From Discostella pseudostelligera (lineage: Eukaryota; Bacillariophyta; Thalassiosirophyceae; Thalassiosirales; Thalassiosiraceae), in contig JALLBK010000422.1 of the NCBI GenBank assembly GCA_036940085.1, positions 1 through 21,341 of the forward strand: a stretch of 21,341 nucleotides of DNA, in the 5' to 3' direction. This document shows, in pieces, positions 9,341 through 19,423 of the stretch. Under the pieces are notes generated by a model. The model did no database searches, was not told where the DNA came from, and worked only from the letters and a program-made list of their open reading frames with translations. The first letter of the stretch is position 1. The number at the start of each line of letters is the position of its first letter. The position numbers and the translations under genes were made by a program.

Positions 9341-12300
9341 TCAGCCCAACCCCAATGCCTTGAGACGATCTGCATTCCGAGCAACCCGTGCAGCTCTCAT
9401 TTGTTCATACTCGCTAAGCTCCACCTTTTCATCCATTGCAGCAGCACCACTACCATCGGCGGCGGCAGCACTCTGTCGACGCTTGCGCAATATTTCCTTC
9501 TCATCGATTACATCAAATGGCCGAACACTTTCATTGGTGTTGCTGATGTAGTAATACTCATGATTCGGAACGACAATGCCCGATCCAAAAGCTGCACTAC
9601 TACGTGAGGCAGCATCCTCCAATGCACCCTCTGAGAGACTACCATCGACTTCATCGAGATGACCACTCCGTACGAGACCACGCATGATCCAACGTAATGC
9701 AGGTACCAGATTTTGCTCACGGATTTCCCAAACGATGGACGAGGAGCTACTGCTGCTACCACCGCCACCACCATCAACCTCACCATCGGAAGATAACGGC
9801 GATGATGAAATGACCCGACCAAGGTACGGTGGGAATGATCCACCCGCATACGTCCCAAGACCGCTCTCCAATATCATTGCATTCGGTGAGTGATCCCGAT
9901 ACAACTTGGCATAGAAACTTTCGTGGATCAATTCCTGGATGCCCTCGGCACCCAGTCGACTTCGGCATACGATAGGAATATTACTGGACGCACTGTTACT
10001 CGACTTCTCGTTGTTCACGTCATCCACGACCTTCTCTAGTTGATATATCTCGCCATTTACTAGATAGTACTCCACTCCAGGAATAGACACGGGAGATTGA
10101 GGAACCGGCATCGATGATCGTGTTGTGTACGAAGGGTAGAAGGAGAAGGCCGCCTCCTCAGCGTAATTCTGAGGTGCGTGTCGCTCGCGGGTGGACCTAC
10201 GCACCGCGCCCGAATCTTCTTGTTGTTGCAGTTGTAGGAGCAGTAGCATCTCGTCCTCGTCCGGTTCGTCTTTCTTCTCGTTGCTTGATGAAGCATCACC
10301 ATCACCAACATTGCCGGTAGTTTTGGATTCCTCGTCGTGACGGTACCGACAACTCCACAATTCTTGCGACCATGTAAACTTTGTGACATTCGTCTGAACC
10401 TTAATATGAGGAAATGCACCGCCAGTTCCAAACTCTTTGGGTTGCTCGGGTACCATAAATTGTTGTTCGATGGCCTTGGATGAAATGTCTTCCTTACCGC
10501 CTTGCCTCTTTTTAATACTTGTTTCTTTGAATTTGTCGCCTGGGCCAGCAACTCTGTTTTTCCTGCCGCCGCCATAATCCTCGTCGTCGTCGAAATTTGG
10601 CCCATCACCGTCACTTTCATCATCAGCATACGTGAATTGTTTGACCTCGCCTGCCCCCGCTCCATGACCTTGGTTTCGGGCTTGCCGAATTGCATTGTTC
10701 ACCAGCATCTCAACTTTCTTTATGGTATTATTCTTGAGTTTCCGGGCCACATTCCCGATCCAGCTCTGCTCACCGTTGTACGTGGTACAGTTATCAAATA
10801 TTAGCATGAGGTCTTCATAAAATCCACCATCGTACATCATTCGATACACTGGCGAATTGGCTGCATCATCCTTTCCATTGACTTGCACAGTATTACTGGG
10901 TGGAAGGCAACTGTATTGCCCTTTCAAAAGAGCCTTCTCTAATGTTGACACATCCATGGGGAATTGCACAACCTTGTCGTAATCATGTAATTGTAGCGCA
11001 ACGGTATCGACGGGGTGGAGGAATGGTCCAATGCTGGGATGGCCCTTCAGATACGAAATAATCGATAAACAGACGTTGTACGATACGGAACCTTCGTGGA
11101 ATTCATGCAAGGCAATAGCGTAGGTGGAACGTAAGGACGACGGTTTCATGATGGTGTTGCCAGTACCGTTGGAGGGGGTACTGACGCAGATGTCGGTAAG
11201 TAAAGTTTTGCCATTGGAATCATCCACAACGGTTGCCCAGAATGCAGGTCCGGACAACTCCATCGGAATCTTGACTTTGTAATTATCATTCTCAATCCTT
11301 TTTCCCTGATCATCGTCCAGCAATATCAGCACTTTATGAGCACTAGCGGATTGGCTTCGGTGAATGTCGTATCCAGCGATTACACCATACAACATTTCGG
11401 ATTTGTCGCATTCATCCTCTTCTCCGACTTTTGGCTGAGGGGTTAACATGACTCGAGTGCCGTAGTGATTCCGATAGGGATGGGAGCTCGGATCTGCATG
11501 CTTTTTAGCATTGTGATCGTCCGGTTTTGTTTGCTTCTTGTGCATGCTCCGCCACAACATTGCCGCCTCTTTACCAGCATGCACTTGACCCTCGGTCAGA
11601 ATCACGTACTCACAATCATCATCGTCAATTCCCATGTCCATCGACGATTTTGCTCCTTCATCAAAACTTTCTGAAACATCCGATTCGGGCACGGGTACAG
11701 CACGGAACCGCATTCGACGTTCCACAATTGCACTGTCACGGGGGCGGGAATCTTTCGAACCCAAAGCTGGTACGTTGCCCCCTTCACTAGTAGCCTCGTC
11801 AGCGGCCTTAATGGAGGGTGTGTAGGATACTATTCGGTACCAATAACACTTTTCGTTCAAAAATCGGGCGTCAAAATCAAGGGAATCTTCATCTGGGCGC
11901 AATGGAGGAAATCGCGGACGATATATTACACGTCCGACTAGAACGTGGCTGTTGGCATCACTGTTCCATACAATTTTCTCAACTTCGCCTACATCGGATG
12001 TTGTTTCTCCTTTCTGATTCATAAAGTATTTCCAATCCTCTGCTTCGGTCGAACCCTCAATCTCGTCGGAGGCAGTGGCAATCGCGAAAGTGGATATTTG
12101 CAACAAAGTTCCGTGGCCGTTGCTGTTGTCACTGTTCTTATCAACTGCTTTCATCAATGAGTTACGCAGTGTCAATTCAGTGTAATGAAGGCACTCGATG
12201 TAATTTTCGAGCGAGTGTAGTTGGGACTTTAGATGATGGTCGATAGCTGGCGCAATAGCCGAAGGAGGAGGGACTGTGGCCGAAGTCGAGGTTGTGGCCC

Positions 12301-15300
12301 CACTACTTGATGATGGATCGTTCGAGACTCCGTTCGCATGATTGCTGGATGCATCAACAGCAGTTGGCTTTGCCAATGTAGCACTCTTGCCGTTCTCGTT
12401 TTGGGGTCCATCTTCAATCTTCAGGGTAGAAACAGTGGCAATGCCATCTTCGTCGTCACCCACGAACTTTACCAGAGGACCGGAATGTCTCAACATGTCC
12501 CAACAGAGACTGTCGCTGTCCTGAACATTCACAAACAGGCGACCGACCTTACCCAGCTTGTACACCAAGTGACCCAACGCCGCTCGTAGTTTCCTTATCT
12601 CCACCAATCCACCGCGAGATTCGAAATTTTCAGGGAATATGATCTTTTTCAGATTCATCAACGAGGAACTTCCGCCTGATACTCCACCCTGACTTTCGCT
12701 GGCCTGTTGCAACAGTCGAACAATAGAGTCGAGCAGTTGCTCGCGTGACATTGACATGCTGCCCCCATAAAACACCTGTTCCATACCGCCAGCCGTGGCG
12801 GTAGATGAGCGCGCTAGACGAGTTATGCGACGTCGCTTCGCGAGGGGGGCATCACCGTCGACAAGTTCAAAATCGGCCTCTGCGGCGAGGACGTGAGCTA
12901 GCTCTTCGTCGTTCTGCGTGTCAGCGGCGGCGGGAGCCGGATCCGACATCGTCTCTACTATGGGTACATCGGCCGATGAAGATGGCACCCCTGAAGGTTC
13001 TAACTCGGGCACTGCATTATCTGAACCACCACCGCATGCCACTGCCACTACTCCACCCGGACCACCAACTGCACCATCCATACCACCAACACCCGATGCA
13101 CATAGATTCTTAATCAACTCACGGCTAGTATCTCTCCACAATGGAAATACAGTATATCCATCACCATGAATGCTTCGGAATCGCCATACCTCGAATGATT
13201 TTTGGGTGCGGTAGCCACGCTCCAATTCCGCATTGCGCTTTTGAATAGCGGCCCTCTTCTCTATACGACGCTGTTCGCGACGACGTTCCTTGGATTCAAT
13301 TTCTTCGAGCGTTGCCATGTCCACGTCGTCCTCTTCATGCTCATCTTCATCGTCTCCCGATTCGGCGAGAAATGTATGCGGAGCAAAACGACACCGAGCG
13401 AAGCTAGCCGTTTCGTATTGACCCATATCTGATGCCTTGTCTCCTGTTGTGCACACCAAATCTGTAACGTATTTGTGTCGGTGATCATTGGCAATCTCCT
13501 CCAGTTCCTCTTCATCCAAAAGTGAATTGGGTGTGTCGATCTGATCCTCAACTCCGCGAACTATCGCAGCTTGGATAGAGGCGGGGGTCAAGTATCGTTG
13601 CTTCCGCCCCAACTGATCAATAATTAGGCAAGCGTTTGGTTCGAAGAAGGGATCGTTGTCGTGTTGTTCCAATTCGGCTTTTCCATCATCAACTTCATCG
13701 TCCTCCTCTTCCTTTTTAGTGCCCGCATCATCATTCTCGCCCTCCTCCATCTCCTTCTTTGGTAACATCTTCAATAATTCCAAAAGATACAAGGCCGTGG
13801 GTCCACCTGGAGAAGTCTCCTTCGGTAGTAACGACTTCTCATCCAACAATACATTGGTCGATGTCCCAACCACGCCTCCTCCTCCTCCTTTTCGTCGTCC
13901 ACCCACGCCCATACTCTCGCTCTCGTTGAGAATGGCGGTAAGAGCAGCGCCACTATCCTCAGCATAATTCACGACAGCACGTGGACGGGAACTCCGACGT
14001 ACCTCTCCCGAGAGAATATCGGACATCATTCCCGACGACGATCCTCGACTACCACCACAACTGCTGACGCCACTACCACCACCACCACCACTTCCTCTAC
14101 CTATTTCCCCCATCATCTTCTCCTTCTCCAATCGCTCACACTCCTCACGGCGCTCACACTCGACATAATATTCATCCATCTGTCCTCGAGACAACATACT
14201 CTCATATGCCAAAGAACATGCCTGACGCACCCTCTCGGCAATTTTCGATGGTGGGATATTGCATTCAGCCTCGAGGCGTGAGTGGTACAGTGGCAATTCA
14301 AGATCGGTGAGTTTGGTGATGCTCTTCTTCTTCTTCTTCTTGCCGTCCAAGTCATCGTCGTCCTCGTCCTCCTCCTCCTCCTCATCTTCGTCCTCGGCAG
14401 GAGGTGGTGCAAAGCTCGGCATATACTGATTAGGATGTTTGCTGTAATATCCAAAGGCATCCCCATTCTGATTCACAATCTCCTCATCCTCTCCATTACC
14501 AACTCTTCTCGTTGTCTTGGAGCTCGCCATTCCCCCTCCTCCCTCGGCAGCAGCCTTCTCCAACAACTTCTTCTTCTTCCGTTCCACCAATAATCCCCAT
14601 CGTATCTTCATTGCCATCTCCTTCCGTAATTCCAATGCTGCCACCAATACCAAATGGGGCAATAATTCACATTCAATCTTCCATTCGAATGCCAAGGTAT
14701 AGCGGGTGGAAGTGGCATGAACATGCCGAGCAATGGCGTACGATGTTTCTTTTTGTTGCTGCTCGAGTTGTTGTTGACGTCGAAGTTGCTGCTGTTGCTG
14801 CTTTTGATGCTGCCCTCGTTTCGACGGTGGTGACGAGGCTGACAAGGAAGAGGAGGAGGTGGAGGATGTCAGTGCAAGACAAGATTGCAATTCCGACCAG
14901 GTCAAATCTTCGATGTATCCCGAAGAAGAAGTGTGTCCATCCCACAAGATACGAAAGAGGGCCACATCTTCCAATTGCCGTTCAATTGGGAATTCCGCAT
15001 CATCCTGCCCATCAACCTCTCCACCTCCACTGCCACCACCGAGAAGTTGGAGAGGCTTGTCGGGACGAACAACCACAATCCCCTCCTCCTCTTCATCATC
15101 ATAGTGGAAATCATTGTCGTCACTCTCCACCGGTGGTGAATAGCCAATGATAGTTCCACTTGTCATGGGCAGGCGTAGTACATATCCACTTGCACTTGTA
15201 TCCCCATCCACTCCACTGCCACTTCCACCCCCACTACCACTTCCACCAACGGAACCACGGGCAATCAAACTCTTGCCAGGTAAATGAGTATCATAATTCA

Positions 15301-16093
15301 TTCCATACTTGTAATTCGTCGAAGTGTTTGCGGAAGTGGAAGCTGTGGTCATAAAGTCAGCATAGGATAACACCCCCTCAGTTGCCGCAGCTGCCGAAGA
15401 GGGAGTAATGGCAACCGTAGTAGATTTTTCCAATGGTGCTGGCAGGGTGACATAGGTGAATGACAATTCGTTGGCGGTGTTGCTGTCATTAGTAGATGAT
15501 TTGTCGCCGTTGGTGTTGGTGTTGGTGTTGTCCTCCCCCACTGCTGCTACTTCTCCCCCTTCGCTTTCCGGTACTGCTGTGATTGTTTCTCCAGCAGCTG
15601 CTGCATTGTTGGCAGCATTGTCGGCATGTTCTGCTGCTGTAATTACTGTAGCCTCTTTGCCATCTTGCCCAGCATCGTTGGCAGTATCAGCAGCAGCAGC
15701 ATTGGCAGCATTGGCGGTACCGGTATTGAAATAGGAGAAGCCGCTATGCAAACTGCGCACTACTGGTCGAATGACACGTCGACCTAAATAACTCCGTGCT
15801 ATTTCACCAGCATACTCATCGACGCCGCCTCCATAATGGTCATTGACATTGTCATCATCCGCGTCGGCGGTGGGAGCACAAGATGTGGTATAGATATAGA
15901 TCCAGGTGCGCCCCATTGCCCCATGCCCATACCCCCTTCCTCCACCTCCCTGCTGCTGGCGACGTGGCGACTGCTGCTTCGACTTCTTGCTGCTAGTGGT
16001 GGCGGTAGCTGCCTTCCCACCCTTCTTCTTTTTTGTAGCAGCAGCCATGTTTGCCGGAGAGGCGGCGGCACTACGAGGACGTCCTCGTGCCAT
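9341..16093 (-). CDS. Large bromodomain-containing chromatin protein
   Basis: One uninterrupted frame encodes 2250 residues from an ATG at 16093 in an ACCATGG context. The frame stays open upstream to an ATG at 16594 (167 more residues), but that start has a poor context, so 16093 is preferred. Residues 3-7 (RGRPR) form an AT-hook-like core, followed by Lys-rich and Gln-rich low-complexity sequence and acidic tracts. A bromodomain spans about residues 1672-1799: PMDVSTLEKALLKGQY, an inserted loop, then FDNCTTYNGE, in which Asn1773 is at the position that anchors acetyl-lysine. The C-terminus has VPALRWIMRGLVRSGHLDE and ends ARVARNADRLKALGL. Two similar motifs, RRSSRPRAVVNYAE (about 697-712) and RRSTRERHAPQNYAE (about 1964-1979), lie far apart in the chain. 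Bromodomains read acetylated histones, so a nuclear chromatin role is likely. No WD40 repeats or PHD finger are apparent in this frame, so it is not a standard BRWD/PHIP protein. The subgroup is not identified. Confidence 0.8.
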   Translation of the reverse strand: MARGRPRSAAASPANMAAATKKKKGGKAATATTSSKKSKQQSPRRQQQGGGGRGYGHGAMGRTWIYIYTTSCAPTADADDDNVNDHYGGGVDEYAGEIARSYLGRRVIRPVVRSLHSGFSYFNTGTANAANAAAADTANDAGQDGKEATVITAAEHADNAANNAAAAGETITAVPESEGGEVAAVGEDNTNTNTNGDKSSTNDSNTANELSFTYVTLPAPLEKSTTVAITPSSAAAATEGVLSYADFMTTASTSANTSTNYKYGMNYDTHLPGKSLIARGSVGGSGSGGGSGSGVDGDTSASGYVLRLPMTSGTIIGYSPPVESDDNDFHYDDEEEEGIVVVRPDKPLQLLGGGSGGGEVDGQDDAEFPIERQLEDVALFRILWDGHTSSSGYIEDLTWSELQSCLALTSSTSSSSLSASSPPSKRGQHQKQQQQQLRRQQQLEQQQKETSYAIARHVHATSTRYTLAFEWKIECELLPHLVLVAALELRKEMAMKIRWGLLVERKKKKLLEKAAAEGGGGMASSKTTRRVGNGEDEEIVNQNGDAFGYYSKHPNQYMPSFAPPPAEDEDEEEEEDEDDDDLDGKKKKKKSITKLTDLELPLYHSRLEAECNIPPSKIAERVRQACSLAYESMLSRGQMDEYYVECERREECERLEKEKMMGEIGRGSGGGGGSGVSSCGGSRGSSSGMMSDILSGEVRRSSRPRAVVNYAEDSGAALTAILNESESMGVGGRRKGGGGGVVGTSTNVLLDEKSLLPKETSPGGPTALYLLELLKMLPKKEMEEGENDDAGTKKEEEDDEVDDGKAELEQHDNDPFFEPNACLIIDQLGRKQRYLTPASIQAAIVRGVEDQIDTPNSLLDEEELEEIANDHRHKYVTDLVCTTGDKASDMGQYETASFARCRFAPHTFLAESGDDEDEHEEDDVDMATLEEIESKERRREQRRIEKRAAIQKRNAELERGYRTQKSFEVWRFRSIHGDGYTVFPLWRDTSRELIKNLCASGVGGMDGAVGGPGGVVAVACGGGSDNAVPELEPSGVPSSSADVPIVETMSDPAPAAADTQNDEELAHVLAAEADFELVDGDAPLAKRRRITRLARSSTATAGGMEQVFYGGSMSMSREQLLDSIVRLLQQASESQGGVSGGSSSLMNLKKIIFPENFESRGGLVEIRKLRAALGHLVYKLGKVGRLFVNVQDSDSLCWDMLRHSGPLVKFVGDDEDGIATVSTLKIEDGPQNENGKSATLAKPTAVDASSNHANGVSNDPSSSSGATTSTSATVPPPSAIAPAIDHHLKSQLHSLENYIECLHYTELTLRNSLMKAVDKNSDNSNGHGTLLQISTFAIATASDEIEGSTEAEDWKYFMNQKGETTSDVGEVEKIVWNSDANSHVLVGRVIYRPRFPPLRPDEDSLDFDARFLNEKCYWYRIVSYTPSIKAADEATSEGGNVPALGSKDSRPRDSAIVERRMRFRAVPVPESDVSESFDEGAKSSMDMGIDDDDCEYVILTEGQVHAGKEAAMLWRSMHKKQTKPDDHNAKKHADPSSHPYRNHYGTRVMLTPQPKVGEEDECDKSEMLYGVIAGYDIHRSQSASAHKVLILLDDDQGKRIENDNYKVKIPMELSGPAFWATVVDDSNGKTLLTDICVSTPSNGTGNTIMKPSSLRSTYAIALHEFHEGSVSYNVCLSIISYLKGHPSIGPFLHPVDTVALQLHDYDKVVQFPMDVSTLEKALLKGQYSCLPPSNTVQVNGKDDAANSPVYRMMYDGGFYEDLMLIFDNCTTYNGEQSWIGNVARKLKNNTIKKVEMLVNNAIRQARNQGHGAGAGEVKQFTYADDESDGDGPNFDDDEDYGGGRKNRVAGPGDKFKETSIKKRQGGKEDISSKAIEQQFMVPEQPKEFGTGGAFPHIKVQTNVTKFTWSQELWSCRYRHDEESKTTGNVGDGDASSSNEKKDEPDEDEMLLLLQLQQQEDSGAVRRSTRERHAPQNYAEEAAFSFYPSYTTRSSMPVPQSPVSIPGVEYYLVNGEIYQLEKVVDDVNNEKSSNSASSNIPIVCRSRLGAEGIQELIHESFYAKLYRDHSPNAMILESGLGTYAGGSFPPYLGRVISSSPLSSDGEVDGGGGGSSSSSSSIVWEIREQNLVPALRWIMRGLVRSGHLDEVDGSLSEGALEDAASRSSAAFGSGIVVPNHEYYYISNTNESVRPFDVIDEKEILRKRRQSAAAADGSGAAAMDEKVELSEYEQMRAARVARNADRLKALGLG

Positions 16094-16703
16094 GGTCTCT
16101 TGCCCGTATCTTTGTCCACGTTGCCTTCTTGTTGTTGCCTTCCTTGTTGGGGGTGGATCGTCTGTCCATCTACCGCGCCCCGCCCCGCCTCTAGCTTGCC
16201 CGCCAGAAATCTTCCACGTGGACTTCGTGTTGTGTCCGCTTTGGGCACAAATCCAACATTGAGTGGATACATTCGCCGCTGGTGTTCGCGCCAAAATAAT
16301 TTCTTCAGGTCCCAAGAAGTTGTTGATGATGGAGGCCAGATAGGATAGAGCCTGAAAAGCATGGTAGTTGATGGAGGAGTTTGCTGCATGCCCACCACCA
16401 TTCCAAGACCTTGCTCCTGTCCATAGATCTATGGGTGCAGCAGCAGCAGCAGGTATGGTCCTCCAAGTGGAGGTCAGGCCGGAGGCCAGCGGATGATGGA
16501 GTGTGTGCTGCCCACGACTATTCCATTTCCATATTCTGTCTGCTGGCCTATGGGTGCATGTACTTTTTATTTTCATATCCGCTTCTTTGGGCATTGAGCA
16601 CCAAATCAGTGTTCATGACCAGGTCCAGATAGGAGAGTGGTGGGGGGTGCTGGTGGGTGGGGGGCAGAGCAAAGGCAGGATGTAGTGTTCTTGTTGCCAC
16701 CTT
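16094..16703 (-). promoter_or_regulatory. Upstream region of the bromodomain gene with a G-box
   Basis: This 610-bp stretch lies between the favoured bromodomain start and the left end of the transposon. A perfect 10-bp palindrome TCCACGTGGA at 16213-16222 is a G-box core, about 120 bp upstream of the start. The minus-strand frame of the gene remains open through most of it, to an ATG at 16594, so part could be coding if the longer start is used. No other gene is recognised here. Confidence 0.4.
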
Positions 16704-16728
16704 GCTAGTCGACTAGCGAAAGCGTAGT
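16704..16728 (+). repeat. Left terminal inverted repeat of the transposon
   Basis: 25 bp, pairing with 19355-19379 at 22 of 25 positions. Its first 14 bases, GCTAGTCGACTAGC, are themselves a perfect palindrome; the right copy has lost this symmetry through three changes. Confidence 0.75.
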
Positions 16729-17232
16729 GAGAGAGAAAGGGTAGTGAGACAAGGTTCCACGTCAACACCCAACACCATCACACCACAAACCTTCGAACAC
16801 AAAAATAATAATATCTTTACCATGGCCGTCCGCCGCCGCTCATACACTCTGATGCCGACAGAGATTACTCCACCACCATAATGTAATATCCGACCCTATC
16901 CACCGCCTCGTCATATAGCCCCCACGTAACATCCGTGTAGTCAATAGAGATTATCCCAATGATGCCACCAACTCAATATTCCGATCAGTATGGTGTGATA
17001 CATAATATGGTGCGGTGGAGAGAGATGGTCCATATGTCCATATCAGTAGACAATGATGAAATTGTTTGAATTAGAAACGGATTTTTTGAATTGAAGGCAA
17101 GAAAAAAATCGTTGGTAGGTAGAGATTCAACAATCAACATCAGTTGGACGATGCAACAATGCTCATATTTTTCACCAATGCAACAAATTCAATAATTGCC
17201 ATCCATCTCCCATATCAATGCATCAAAATTGA

Positions 17233-17757
17233 AACATCAGTACCCTGATCTCTCCTGAAGAGAAGCAAAGCAAGGATGATTATGATCGCTTGTTGAAAGA
17301 ATATTACCATGTCAATCCAGACACATACAACCCCATCAATGAATCCATCCCTGATAATGTACCCACCAAGCAGTTTAAATCAACAACAGCAATGTATGAA
17401 TTACTAGCATGTTTGGAGGACGCGGGGTGCCTATTGGAGTTGCAATTGGTGATTATGAAAGATGATAGTATGTCTAGGTCAAAGCATAAGCAGGCGGCGA
17501 GATCCATTGAGAAGAATGTTTATCCAATGATCCAAATCACTTGGTCAATATTGAAGAATGGGGCCAATCAACTCTCTCCGAAAGGTGGTGGTATGAAGGC
17601 ACAGGAGAGAGACAATGTCGAGAAGAGGAGGGAGCTAAAGGAATCAGGTGAATATATGGAAGCCAACGAGACATCTATTCCAAAGCTACTCATCAACTAT
17701 CTCGATAGCAAAGCTGCATTGAAAAAGAAGAGGAAGATCGTTGTGCCAGAGGAGTGA
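17233..17757 (+). pseudogene. N-terminal part of the transposon protein, start lost
   Basis: Open from just after a TGA at 17230 to a TGA at 17755. It reads SPEEKQSKDDYDRLLKEYYH and on to ALLKKK-like basic sequence (AALKKKRKIVVPEE) that could be a nuclear localisation signal. There is no ATG before 17392, although the sequence looks coding from about 17245, so the true start is lost or lies in an unseen upstream exon. It is in the same frame as the DDE-type part that follows, separated only by two TGA codons (17755 and 17764), which suggests one original protein. No family is recognised for this part alone. Confidence 0.5.
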
Positions 17758-17787
17758 GTGACATGAAAGAGGGTGCGGGATGAGGAG

Positions 17788-19293
17788 ATGGCACCGGAGG
17801 AATTTGCACTACCTATCCCTAGAAATGGGAAGGAGTATGGAATAGGCGAGTTCTTAGATTTAGTGACGTCAACAACAGCACAGAATTCAACCAATAGGGC
17901 TATGTTGATCAAAGCTATCATGGATCGCAAGTATGTGACAAAAGGTACAACTTGCGTGTACCAACATATCAAAAGAGCAAGCAAAGGAGTGATCTTTTCA
18001 ATTGATCAAAAATGGAATAAGCAAAGTAAAAAGCCGATCTGGAACAAAGATGACATTGAAGAATACGGCAAGTGGATCAAATCAAGGCAAGGAGTGAAAC
18101 ACACGGTTGACGATTTGAACAAAGCGCTTGTGCAAAGTATGATTAAGAATGGGTCAGCAATTTCCGCAGATGCAAGGTTATGTGACACCACACTCATTCT
18201 CTATGACAACATTGTTTCAAAGCAGACAGGAATAAGTCTCTGTTACAAGAGCAATCCAAAGACTAATGCTCGATGGACTGCGGAACGGTCGAACATTGGG
18301 ACCATGGCTTTTATTGTTGTTGCCGCTGCAACTCATTTCTACACTACAGATTATGAGATGCCTGATATCAAGAATGAGTTGGAAGCAATGGACAGTGATA
18401 ATGATATGGTGAAGAAGTTTTACAAAGGGAAGCCTTTACGAGTGAGAGATCCCAGTCTCATCATGAACCTAGACAACACCACAGATTACTTTTGCTTGGG
18501 TAAACAGCAAGACAAGAAGTCAACTGAAAAGGGTGTTGTCGCAACTTCATGTCTACCGGACAATTATACGCACTCTACTCATCATCATCAAGACTCACAC
18601 AAGATGAGTGGCATGAGATGTAAAAGAATGCTGCTCATGAACGCTCAAGGTGATTGCGCCGCGCCATGCTACACCTTACCAGGACTAACTGATAAAGAGA
18701 TGCCCAGTGACCAAGATTTTATTGCATTGAAAATTGAAGGACTGTGTATTGGTGGGCACGGTGTCGACCGCCAGGCTGGATATGGATATCTGCTTCTAAT
18801 GAAGGGTACAAAAGGGGCCAAGAAAATGAGGTTCCGGTGGATCCAAGATGTTTTGTTGAAAGAATTTGTTGACTGGATAAGATTCCAATACTTTGGATTC
18901 AAACAGATGACCGGGATGCCCATCCCCAAGGAAATGAAAGCTGTCTTTTGGTCTGATGGGGACACCTCTCAGCTTGCCTCAACTACAAGTCCACAAGGAA
19001 TTGAATGGTTTAGAGAGATGGGGGTGATCGCATGTAAGCATAATGCAGCCGGGACGGGTAAAGAGCAAGCAGCCAACCTTGGAAATTGTTTTAGCCTTGG
19101 AAAGCTATTGAACAAACATACCACTGTGGATCATATCTTGCCAGAGAATCATCCTCTGATGCGAAGAATGACAATGGAACTACAGCGTCTTTCTGAGGCG
19201 CAACTGTTCCGTCATATCAAGCATGCGCACATTATCGACTACATCAGCAAACAACAAATGAAGCGTAATGGTAATGGATGGCTAGGGTGGTGA
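17788..19293 (+). CDS. DDE-type transposase-like protein
   Basis: 501 residues from the first ATG. A basic region near the N-terminus (WNKQSKKPIWNKDDIEEYGK, about residues 76-95) may belong to the DNA-binding part. Candidate catalytic acids fit a DDE/D pattern: Asp229 in IMNLDNTTDYF, Asp390 in VFWSDGDTSQLAS, and Glu426 in GTGKEQAANLGNCF. The strand-like LIMNLDN and AVFWSDGD settings, and the spacing, resemble RNase-H-fold transposases of the Tc1/mariner-pogo group, and similar frames occur in diatom genomes as I recall them. Such enzymes cut and rejoin DNA at the element's inverted repeats, which are present at both ends here. The superfamily is not certain. The upstream part of the protein is separated by stops, so function is doubtful. 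Confidence 0.6.
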   Translation: MAPEEFALPIPRNGKEYGIGEFLDLVTSTTAQNSTNRAMLIKAIMDRKYVTKGTTCVYQHIKRASKGVIFSIDQKWNKQSKKPIWNKDDIEEYGKWIKSRQGVKHTVDDLNKALVQSMIKNGSAISADARLCDTTLILYDNIVSKQTGISLCYKSNPKTNARWTAERSNIGTMAFIVVAAATHFYTTDYEMPDIKNELEAMDSDNDMVKKFYKGKPLRVRDPSLIMNLDNTTDYFCLGKQQDKKSTEKGVVATSCLPDNYTHSTHHHQDSHKMSGMRCKRMLLMNAQGDCAAPCYTLPGLTDKEMPSDQDFIALKIEGLCIGGHGVDRQAGYGYLLLMKGTKGAKKMRFRWIQDVLLKEFVDWIRFQYFGFKQMTGMPIPKEMKAVFWSDGDTSQLASTTSPQGIEWFREMGVIACKHNAAGTGKEQAANLGNCFSLGKLLNKHTTVDHILPENHPLMRRMTMELQRLSEAQLFRHIKHAHIIDYISKQQMKRNGNGWLGW

Positions 19294-19354
19294 AGAATCT
19301 GTGCAGAAAGTAGTACTGTTACTACGTAAGCTGAAATGGGAGATGAAGCATAGT

Positions 19355-19379
19355 ACTACGCTTTCACAAGTCTACTAGC
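19355..19379 (-). repeat. Right terminal inverted repeat of the transposon
   Basis: Read on the minus strand it begins GCTAGTAGACTTGTGAAAGC and differs from the left copy at three of 25 positions. It begins 61 bp after the stop codon of the transposase-like frame. Confidence 0.75.
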
Positions 19380-19423
19380 TTGTTTGTTGGCAGCTCATTG
19401 CCCACCTCCCCCACATCCCATTT

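Larger units (their letters stand above)
16704..19379 (+). mobile_element. DNA transposon with terminal inverted repeats and DDE-type frame
   Basis: The element is 2676 bp. Its ends, 16704-16728 and 19355-19379, are inverted repeats matching at 22 of 25 positions, with the inner part GAAAGCGTAGT identical. Both ends carry further GTAGT motifs just inside (for example 16740 on the left, and several between 19309 and 19360 on the right). Between them lies a plus-strand transposase-like frame at 17233-19293. CTAG stands at both outer edges and could be a 4-bp target duplication, or TA alone if the element is Tc1/mariner-like; because CTAG is a palindrome the exact border cannot be fixed. A 19-codon frame with an ideal start context (TACCATGGCC at 16822) near the left end might be a remnant of a first exon. 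Interrupted coding suggests this copy is not active. Confidence 0.75.

Noticed and set aside
14325..14400. CTT/CTC microsatellite as a regulatory repeat
   Set aside because: It encodes the Lys-rich and acidic runs of the bromodomain protein and needs no other explanation.
16094..16594. Bromodomain protein starting at the ATG at 16594
   Set aside because: The frame is open, but this ATG has a T at -3 while the ATG at 16093 has an ideal context and is followed at once by an AT-hook-like motif. It is kept as an alternative.
16822..16881. A separate small gene MAVRRRSYTLMPTEITPPP
   Set aside because: Only 19 codons, and it lies inside the transposon near its left end; more likely a remnant of the element than a gene.
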